Virus record (IMG/VR): IMGVR_UViG_3300031673_000146
Span: 1-42,319 of that record
Length of the DNA stretch: 42,319 nucleotides
Reading direction: 5' to 3' (one strand)
Source of the DNA: a virus
Shown here: positions 37,521 to 42,319 of the stretch, one piece after another
Layout of the letters: each line of letters starts with the position of its first letter
Numbering within the stretch: the first letter of the stretch is position 1
The notes under the pieces: generated by a model
Seen by the model: the letters and a program-made list of their open reading frames with translations, nothing else
What the model was told of the DNA's origin: nothing
Databases searched by the model: none
Translations under genes and position numbers: made by a program

Positions 37521-37565
37521 AATAAATCTCCTTTCAAAAGATTAATAATATCTATCTTATCAAGG

Positions 37566-37582
37566 TTTAATATATATAGTGG
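37566..37582 (-). promoter_or_regulatory. Motif A promoter-like element for the 37.5-35.9 kb operon
   Basis: Sense CCCACTATATATATTAAAC, then TATTATTAATCTTTTGAAAGGAG, 46 bases before the ATG at 37520. It lies at the edge of the long gene-free zone. Confidence 0.65.
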
Positions 37583-38080
37583 GAGGGTAATGACGGACAT
37601 TATAGGAGGAAATAATATCTGGGAAAAAATAGGGAGTGGGGAGGAATAAGATCGGAAACCAATATAAGGTAAAAAATTTTCTAAAAAAATATCGAAGGGC
37701 AACTAGCTGTGGGCAAAAACCATATAGGAAAAAAATCTTCCACCAACGAGAGTGTGAACCAGTCTGCCCCTTGTAGCGATTATATTCAAAATTGTTCAAG
37801 TGTTTTGCCTTCCATTGGTAATCGCACTTAAATGTGATCAAGCCGTTACCATTGGTATTTTTCGATTTTTTCACTAAATTTGGCCAAAATATCGATTTTG
37901 TGAAAAATCCGTTATTTTCTTATTTTTATCAAATTTTCATTTTTTGACATTTTTGACGAAATTTCTATTTTTATAGAAATGAAGGTTTCCTCAGAATCTC
38001 GCAAAACCCTCGCAAAAATCATAAAAAACCTTAAAAATCATTTTTTCATAATTTTGACAAAAAAATAAAATAGGTTTTGT
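37583..38080. other. Gene-free zone with inverted repeats and A/T tracts; candidate origin or regulatory region
   Basis: About 500 bases with no credible gene: the only long frame (leftward, from GTG 37874) has no SD and runs into a promoter. Contents: a near-perfect inverted repeat CCATTGGTAA/TTACCATTGG (37812-37821 and 37846-37855); GATTTTTTCAC/GTGAAAAATC (37864-37874 and 37900-37909) around the palindrome ATTTGGCCAAAAT; a perfect 7-bp hairpin ATTTCTA/TAGAAAT (37961-37980); the direct repeat TTTTTGACATTTTTGAC; CGCAAAA twice (38001-38017); and many T/A tracts. This composition suits a replication origin or protein-binding region; no direct proof. Confidence 0.4.
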
Positions 38081-38109
38081 AAAAAGGGAGGAAATTAATT
38101 CCCCCCTTT
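38081..38109 (-). terminator. Intrinsic terminator closing the structured 38.1-38.3 kb segment
   Basis: Leftward stem of 11 positions with one mismatch (AAAGGGGGGAA with TTTCCTCCCTTT) and then TTTTTAC. Confidence 0.75.
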
Positions 38110-38330
38110 GTATTGCATCTTTTATAATTATCATCTAAACATTATATTAAGGCCAATGCATACATTTCCCCTTTTAAGGCTTATTATGACTGGGTTAATA
38201 ATAGAGAAAATCTATTGGTCTTAGACTTTCTCTCCTGTTAATTAAAGCTGACTGCTAAATCACTTTAATAGAAGCATTAAACTTTTTGAAATGTCCTAAT
38301 AGATTCACAGGGTATCCACCCTTCCCCTAA
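38110..38330 (-). ncRNA. Candidate structured RNA or long 3' UTR
   Basis: About 220 untranslated bases between the 40-aa gene and a terminator. Leftward RNA would fold an 11-bp hairpin AGAGAAAGUCU/AGAUUUUCUCU (38223-38233 with 38203-38213) whose single non-Watson-Crick pair is G-U only on this strand; a TTAAAG-TGA/TCA-CTTTAA stem; and GGGU/ACCC near the 5' end. No frame longer than a few codons. Whether it is processed as a separate RNA is unknown. Confidence 0.4.
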
Positions 38331-38332
38331 GC

Positions 38333-38455
38333 TTAAAAAGGATCTTTTACAAATTCTTTCTTGGTTCCATCTGTGTAACGAATTCTCACAACTTTCTTAC
38401 CATTGACATATGCTGTTTCTGAGCTTTCAATTTCTTTTTTGTCTTTTGTATCCAT
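38333..38455 (-). CDS. Small charged protein
   Basis: 40 aa: MDTKDKKEIESSETAYVNGK then KVVRIRYTDGTKKEFVKDPF. AAAGGAG SD at good spacing. Two short strands with a turn (YVNGKKVVRIRYTDGTKKEF), a simple beta-hairpin protein. Second gene of the two-gene operon starting at 38614. Confidence 0.65.
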   Translation of the reverse strand: MDTKDKKEIESSETAYVNGKKVVRIRYTDGTKKEFVKDPF

Positions 38456-38503
38456 GATATTTCTCCTTTGGCTATATTGTTAATGATTTGTTGATAATTA
38501 AAA

Positions 38504-38614
38504 CTAGCTCAAAAGCTTATATACACCTGCTATTATACAAGGTACACCTATTACCAAAGCTACTGCAAAATAACAAATTGCGTTTATTGTTTGTGCGTTT
38601 AATATTGTAGGCAT
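38504..38614 (-). CDS. Very small membrane protein
   Basis: 36 aa: MPTILNAQTINAICYFAVAL then VIGVPCIIAGVYKLLS. One long hydrophobic helix. AAAGGAG SD and motif A upstream make expression likely despite the size. Confidence 0.6.
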   Translation of the reverse strand: MPTILNAQTINAICYFAVALVIGVPCIIAGVYKLLS

Positions 38615-38667
38615 TTTATATCTCCTTTATATATTAAAGTTTATAATAATTCTCTATTCTATTTATG

Positions 38668-38684
38668 TTTAATATATATAATAG
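38668..38684 (-). promoter_or_regulatory. Motif A promoter-like element
   Basis: Sense CTATTATATATATTAAA, 54 bases before the ATG at 38614, just past the stop of the 77-aa gene at 38701. Confidence 0.65.
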
Positions 38685-38700
38685 GAGTCTATATTTCAAA

Positions 38701-38934
38701 TTACCAGAACTTTGGTTTTCTTATAAAGAGATCTTTTAAAGATGGTCTAAAACATACGAAACGGCTCAATAATGAAAAAGGCCACACAATACCAAGAAAC
38801 ATTGTAATCTTCATATCTTGCCAATAATCTTCTTTTGCAGTTGGTGGATAATAATTTTGATAATATGAGAAACATAAACCATATACATATACAGCAATTA
38901 TGATATAAATAATAGTTATTATAATATTATTCAT
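38701..38934 (-). CDS. Small membrane protein
   Basis: 77 aa. N-terminal helix (IIITIIYIIIAVYVYGLCF), a polar loop (YYQNYYPPTAKEDYWQDMK), a second hydrophobic segment (ITMFLGIVWPFSLLSRFV) and a basic end (RPSLKDLFIRKPKFW). SD AAGGAAGG. Unknown function. The 185 bases upstream (38940-39124) hold no gene I can support. Confidence 0.65.
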   Translation of the reverse strand: MNNIIITIIYIIIAVYVYGLCFSYYQNYYPPTAKEDYWQDMKITMFLGIVWPFSLLSRFVCFRPSLKDLFIRKPKFW

Positions 38935-39124
38935 TTTATTATACCTTCCTTTTTTATTTTGATCCAGCTATAGGAAAAGTTGATAAAGAGTAAAATCTGA
39001 TAATTTTTCGATATAGCTATAACTATGAGGACAACCGTAGTAAAAATGTATCAAATTTTTACGTGGTTTTTAAAACACCGAAAAATGTTAGTAAAATCAA
39101 TAGACGGATTTGATCAATTTTCCC

Positions 39125-39316
39125 CTATGGGTGATTGAAAAGTTTTTCTTCTTCTTTAAAAAAATCAATTCCTTTTTTATCTTTTATAAATTTGAATAAA
39201 AGATATTCTATTGAACCTTGTCCTACATATTTGGCTATGTCTTTATCTTCTTTATTGAAGTATTCTGATAATTCTAATAAATCTTTATATGTTAGAGTAA
39301 CTATAGTTTCAGGCAT
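39125..39316 (-). CDS. Hypothetical small protein
   Basis: 63 aa, helical and charged (YKDLLELSEYFNKEDKDIAK, IEYLLFKFIKDKKGIDFFKEEEK). Not recognised. AAAGGAG SD. In the leftward run of small genes after the terminase. Confidence 0.65.
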   Translation of the reverse strand: MPETIVTLTYKDLLELSEYFNKEDKDIAKYVGQGSIEYLLFKFIKDKKGIDFFKEEEKLFNHP

Positions 39317-39327
39317 TTTTTCTCCTT

Positions 39328-39441
39328 TTATAATTTTGATAGAAGTTCAAAGAATGCATCTACATAATAAAATACAAACTTGACACATGCATCTATTGTA
39401 ACAAACATCTTATCAATAACTCTATATATTGTATTAAACAT
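39328..39441 (-). CDS. Very small hydrophobic protein
   Basis: 37 aa: MFNTIYRVIDKMFVTIDACV then KFVFYYVDAFFELLSKL. Amphipathic to hydrophobic helix. SD GAGGGG. Stop is 12 bases from the next ATG. Confidence 0.55.
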   Translation of the reverse strand: MFNTIYRVIDKMFVTIDACVKFVFYYVDAFFELLSKL

Positions 39442-39557
39442 TTTTCCCCTCTAATTAAAAGATTATAGTAGTTTATTATTTTTAATGTAACATATTATTA
39501 AAATAAAAGTTGTGTCTTAAATCGACGATTTGGCCTTATTTTTTTGATTTTCTTTTA

Positions 39558-39698
39558 TTAATGCATTTCATCAGTTGAGATACTTTCTTCATTGCGGATA
39601 TTTATTTTTGTTTCCTCTACTCCATTAGTATAACCGAAATAATAACCTATGTAATATACTAAAAAAGACCATAATACAGAAAATATAATTGATAGCAT
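39558..39698 (-). CDS. Small membrane protein
   Basis: 46 aa: MLSIIFSVLWSFLVYYIGYY then FGYTNGVEETKINIRNEESI and a short acidic end. One membrane helix with a polar tail. SD AGGAG. First gene after the motif A element at 39792, with a long hairpin in its leader. Confidence 0.6.
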   Translation of the reverse strand: MLSIIFSVLWSFLVYYIGYYFGYTNGVEETKINIRNEESISTDEMH

Positions 39699-39732
39699 TT
39701 TTATTTCTCCTATAAATAAATTGGTGAATGTT

Positions 39733-39777
39733 GGTTGGTAGATGCTTCGGTTATGAAACTATCTACCAACCTTTTTC
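39733..39777 (+). terminator. Long perfect hairpin; terminator-like only on the rightward strand
   Basis: Perfect 11-bp stem GGTTGGTAGAT/ATCTACCAACC (39733-39743 with 39761-39771), 17-base loop, then TTTTTC rightward. All nearby genes read leftward, where the hairpin sits in the leader of the 46-aa gene and has no T run. It may stop antisense transcription or act as a leader structure. Confidence 0.5.
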
Positions 39778-39791
39778 TAATTATATTACTA

Positions 39792-39808
39792 TTTAATATA
39801 TATAGTTA
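39792..39808 (-). promoter_or_regulatory. Motif A promoter-like element overlapping the terminase stop
   Basis: Sense TAACTATATATATTAAA; its first bases are the TAA stop of the terminase gene. It heads the small-gene run to 38701. Confidence 0.6.
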
Positions 39809-41485
39809 CTTTCTCCATAAGCTCAATACATCTACATTACCATCGAATTTGCCTAAATTCTCTTTTATGTATTTATGCAAAGTCTTTTTAAACATATGAA
39901 ACTCTTGATTCTCGTATTGGTCTCTTAAAGGATTAGCTGGATTATTCATAGCAGTTATTAATGCTAATGATTCTTCTACTAAATCTGTAGTGGTTTGATC
40001 TAATGGATCATCTACATTGTCTAATACTTCAGGACAATAATGACGAACATAACAAATAAAACCTAAAGCCAGAGCTAAATCATCATTGCCTCCAACATCA
40101 GCTTCTATACGACGAACTTTATCAGTAAGCCCTAATAGCTCCAATGCTAATCTAGATGATTTTACCATATCTGGTCTTTCACATACATAGTGATATAATG
40201 CATCTGTTATCAATGGTCTAGTATGTGTATTTGTGTTTAATCCATATGTAAATTCATGATCACTTCCCTTTTTAGGAAACGCTATAATATTATACTCATA
40301 CTCTTCGTCATACATCAACGATTCTCTAACAACATCTCCCATAGAATTGTTTTCTATAATGACAATGTTGTGAGGACACATTTTAGCTATTAGTTTTACA
40401 TATTCGGCGAATTTTAAAACAGCAAGTTTACCTTTAAATTCCATTACTTGGTCCATGGTAACATATTCAAACACTTCGATAGCAGAAAAATCAGTTCCAC
40501 CAGCTTCTGAAGCCGTATCCACGCCAATCATGTAAAAAGTATTTTTACTGATTTTTTTGAACTGATGTATCGACAATTTGTCACGTAAGGGAATGACTGT
40601 CGCTGGGCTAATATTGACTTCTTGTAATTTTTCCTGCACATCCTCCGGGAATAGGGTGTGTTCAGACCCTATGAACTTCAACTCCAACTCCTGAGCGATT
40701 TTCCGCCTGTCGTTGTGTAAAATATCGCACTGTTTCTTGTACCAATCTGGATCATTCACAAATGCAGGAATTTCCTTCCAGTAGATACGATGTGCTTTGA
40801 ATAAGCTATCTTCTTCTTGGGCATTACACCATGCTTGATAGAAGAATTTTCCGCGCCCTTCGGTTTTATTTGGTGTACTTAATACTATAGTACCAAATGG
40901 AATACCTTTAGTTTTAGCAACATCTTGAGCCTTACTTAATGATGGCGCTACTGATGTCCATGCTTCAGATAAATGATTTATAAATGCAGCTTCGTCTACT
41001 ATAAGCAAAACTATAGATTTACCTCTAAATACTGCTCCTGGATTATGCGGCGATACTGCTGAAGCTGTAAGTTCACAACCATTAGTAAAAATAGACGATC
41101 TAACACTTTTATGTTTATATTCAGGCATCATCCATTTTGGCAGTTTGTCAATCATATTTTGAGTTTTACGTACAAAATCTGATGCTTCTGCTCCATCCCT
41201 AGATATAATTCCCATTACACAGTTCTCATAGAATACAGATATAAAAACAGACATTATCTGAGACATAGTGGAAAATCCAGTTTGTCTTGATTTTAACAAA
41301 CATAGATGGTGATCTTCTAAGAATGATTTTAATACCTTTTTTTGGGGCTCATATAGCTCTATATGCTCATCGCCGCCAGGAGTTGGTATCATTATACAAT
41401 CTTCTGCAAACTTGACTATATCGCTCTTATATGTTAAGTATTGCTCGGCATATTTTAATGTCTTTTTATTCAATTTAATAGCCAT
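39806..41485 (-). CDS. Terminase large subunit (gp17-like)
   Basis: 559 aa DNA-packaging motor ATPase and nuclease. ATPase: Walker A KSRQTGFS at 65-72 (the T4-type variant with S-R-Q), Walker B LLIVDEAAF at 160-168, coupling motif STPN at 203-206. Nuclease (RNase H fold): D323 in MIGVDTASEAGG, E378 in VIIENN, and D468/D469 in GGNDDLALAL. An adenine-binding Q lies in EPQKKVLK at 46-53. Length is a little under T4 gp17 (610 aa). It packages DNA into the prohead through the portal; the small subunit is not recognised nearby. SD AAGGA. Cotranscribed with the 92-aa gene behind a degenerate motif B. Confidence 0.95.
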   Translation of the reverse strand: MAIKLNKKTLKYAEQYLTYKSDIVKFAEDCIMIPTPGGDEHIELYEPQKKVLKSFLEDHHLCLLKSRQTGFSTMSQIMSVFISVFYENCVMGIISRDGAEASDFVRKTQNMIDKLPKWMMPEYKHKSVRSSIFTNGCELTASAVSPHNPGAVFRGKSIVLLIVDEAAFINHLSEAWTSVAPSLSKAQDVAKTKGIPFGTIVLSTPNKTEGRGKFFYQAWCNAQEEDSLFKAHRIYWKEIPAFVNDPDWYKKQCDILHNDRRKIAQELELKFIGSEHTLFPEDVQEKLQEVNISPATVIPLRDKLSIHQFKKISKNTFYMIGVDTASEAGGTDFSAIEVFEYVTMDQVMEFKGKLAVLKFAEYVKLIAKMCPHNIVIIENNSMGDVVRESLMYDEEYEYNIIAFPKKGSDHEFTYGLNTNTHTRPLITDALYHYVCERPDMVKSSRLALELLGLTDKVRRIEADVGGNDDLALALGFICYVRHYCPEVLDNVDDPLDQTTTDLVEESLALITAMNNPANPLRDQYENQEFHMFKKTLHKYIKENLGKFDGNVDVLSLWRK

Positions 41486-41552
41486 TGTCAGTCCTTAATC
41501 CTATAAATATTTATATCCTTCTTTTTTGTGCTCTAGTCTATACTTGATACTC

Positions 41553-41831
41553 TTAAAAGATATATTTCAACATTTCTACTATTAGTTCTTGTTTAGTTTC
41601 TACTAGTATATTCTTTATTGTACATTTATTTACATTATCATATACTATTAAGCCTATATTACCATCTTTAACATATTCAACATGGATATCAACATCTCCA
41701 TAATCAAATGTTAGTTTTATTGTATCATTCTTTTCTTTATAACCCCAATTGTATAGAGTTGGTTCTTTTATACCATTTTCTCTTGCTACAGATACAAACG
41801 ATTTAACATTATCTATGAGTTTTTGGTCCAC
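41553..41831 (-). CDS. Hypothetical protein upstream of terminase (GTG start)
   Basis: 92 aa starting with GTG 41831 behind AGGGG. Helix, then strands (DTIKLTFDYGDVDIHVEYVK, NIGLIVYDNV) and a C-terminal helix. Sits where a small terminase could be, but lacks a helix-turn-helix and is shorter than gp16, so that role is not supported. Unknown function. Confidence 0.65.
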   Translation of the reverse strand: MDQKLIDNVKSFVSVARENGIKEPTLYNWGYKEKNDTIKLTFDYGDVDIHVEYVKDGNIGLIVYDNVNKCTIKNILVETKQELIVEMLKYIF

Positions 41832-41866
41832 TATATTTCCCCTTTTTAATTAATGTACTATCTATC

Positions 41867-41882
41867 TTTTAAGATTTGTCCT
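41867..41882 (-). promoter_or_regulatory. Degenerate motif B upstream of the terminase pair
   Basis: Sense AGGACAAATCTTAAAA, 36 bases before the GTG start of the 92-aa gene. Differs from the full word at the C-to-T position. Confidence 0.45.
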
Positions 41883-41911
41883 CTAATATACTGACGCAGT
41901 TTTTTGAATGG

Positions 41912-41926
41912 ATTATATATATTAAA
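41912..41926 (+). promoter_or_regulatory. Motif A promoter-like element for the rightward gene at 41973
   Basis: ATTATATATATTAAA in the rightward sense, followed by ATATTATTAATTTTTTATAAAGGGAG, the same leader layout as the leftward copies. It is the only rightward motif A and confirms the orientation of the element. Confidence 0.65.
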
Positions 41927-41972
41927 TATTGATAGTAATATTATTAATTTTTTATAAAGGGAGATATAAAAG

Positions 41973-42319
41973 ATGTCAAAAAAGCCTATACCTATATTGA
42001 ATGTTTTATTAATATTTTATTTGAAAGAGAAATCTAGGATAGTAGAAGAATTAACAGGCATAGCTTTAGTAAATGAAAAAGATATTAAAGAAGTCTATAC
42101 GTGGTCTGAAGAAATGATACATAAATTCTTTAGAGGTCTAGATGTAACTATTAATGGTCCAGATAAGGATATATGTCCATGGTGTACACATTTCTATGGT
42201 GATGGCAAAAGATTATGTATAACATGTTGTTATGGACGTAGACATGGTAACTGTATAGAACATCTATATGGTAATCCTTTTACTGATATAGGTCTTAATT
42301 ATGAATCTGATTATGGAAA
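41973..42319 (+). CDS. Hypothetical Cys-cluster protein, C-terminus beyond window
   Basis: 115 codons seen, still open at the window edge. N-terminal helices (ILNVLLIFYLKEKSRIVEEL, LVNEKDIKEVYTWSEEMIHK), then a cysteine cluster CPWCTHFYGDGKRLCITCC followed by YGRRHGNC that could bind zinc. The CPWC...C-x-x-C-C-YG-x-x-HG-x-C pattern is one I have seen only loosely in phage proteins and cannot name. Good SD (AAGGGAG). Confidence 0.75.
   Translation, partial: MSKKPIPILNVLLIFYLKEKSRIVEELTGIALVNEKDIKEVYTWSEEMIHKFFRGLDVTINGPDKDICPWCTHFYGDGKRLCITCCYGRRHGNCIEHLYGNPFTDIGLNYESDYG

Noticed and set aside
37741-37770. GGTTCACACTCTC on the leftward strand, resembling a tRNA T-loop
   Set aside because: The flanking stems do not pair and no acceptor or anticodon arm could be built. 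I found no convincing tRNA anywhere in the window.
37560-37874. Leftward frame of 104 codons in the gene-free zone
   Set aside because: GTG start without SD, runs through motif A and the inverted repeats, composition low-complexity aromatic. Treated as non-coding.
39022-39040. AGGACAACC, close to motif B
   Set aside because: One base short of the core word, no downstream gene in its orientation, no TTTAAA half.
41553-41831. Small terminase subunit assignment for the 92-aa gene
   Set aside because: Position is suggestive, but it has no helix-turn-helix, is too short and is mostly beta; left as hypothetical.
1-42319. Alternative genetic code (stop-codon reassignment)
   Set aside because: TAA, TAG (for example the SET gene) and TGA (218-aa gene at 6351) all end well-supported genes with the next gene starting directly after.
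1-42319. CRISPR array, insertion sequence or integrase
   Set aside because: No spaced direct repeats of array type and no transposase or recombinase motifs seen. The recurring short words are promoter-like elements.

Overview
The window is a strongly A+T-rich piece of a large, T4-like contractile-tailed phage genome (myovirus morphology, Caudoviricetes). The evidence is the gene content: tail sheath, tail tube, a gp26/gp51-like baseplate protein, gp25, a gp6/J-like wedge protein, a gp48-like tube cap, a long tape measure and a gp17-like terminase. The code is standard, since TAA, TAG and TGA all end convincing genes, and most starts carry an AGGAG-type Shine-Dalgarno (SD) site. A lipobox protein, a signal-peptide subtilase with a MopE-like metal-binding tail and an outer-membrane-barrel-like fragment hint at a Gram-negative host. 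That host assignment is inference.

Layout. Positions 1-478 hold the start of a leftward gene. Positions 642-10111 are a rightward virion block: sheath, tube, gp26/51-like, small overlapping ORF, gp25, a pyrophosphatase-fold protein, an unknown, gp6-like and an unknown. It meets a leftward block head-on at a shared TTAA (10108-10111): tube-cap-like protein, tape measure, a histone-H1-like Lys/Ala-rich protein, a SET-domain protein and a small membrane protein. From 18.4 to 38.7 kb everything reads leftward as short operons of small accessory genes. These include thioredoxin, a DnaJ-like zinc protein, an HTH protein, a secreted subtilase, a metallophosphoesterase, a lipoprotein, a macro-domain protein, an HNH-like protein and many membrane peptides. 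Positions 39.1-41.8 kb carry more small genes and the terminase large subunit. A rightward gene with a Cys cluster begins at 41973 and runs off the end.

Regulation visible in the sequence. Two unrelated upstream motifs divide the genes. Motif A (sense AYTATATATATTAAA, 12 copies) precedes accessory operons. It often sits directly at the stop of the preceding gene and is often followed by a TTATTAATCTTTT leader just before the SD. Motif B (sense AGGACAAACTTTAAA, 9 copies counting degenerate ones) precedes the virion and packaging-side genes: sheath, tube, gp26-like, gp25, tape measure, H1-like, SET, a 110-aa gene and the terminase pair. Together with hairpin terminators these motifs outline the operons.

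Most unusual content. (1) Eleven small proteins between 26.9 and 35.7 kb, from at least two fold families, all end in the same C-terminal peptide, roughly F-x-x-K-Y-x-L-[KR]-stop, written with varied synonymous codons. (2) A SET-domain lysine-methyltransferase-like gene sits beside an H1-like Lys/Ala-rich protein under the same motif. (3) There is a candidate +1 frameshift site (TTT-C before CGA) at the end of the gp26/51-like gene. (4) A compact promoter-hairpin-SD-5-codon minigene-terminator unit lies at 22.2-22.4 kb. (5) A structured gene-free zone of about 750 bp lies at 37.58-38.33 kb. (6) A second paralogous domain family occurs at 31.1 and 36.2-37.5 kb. Functions of most small genes cannot be stated from sequence alone.
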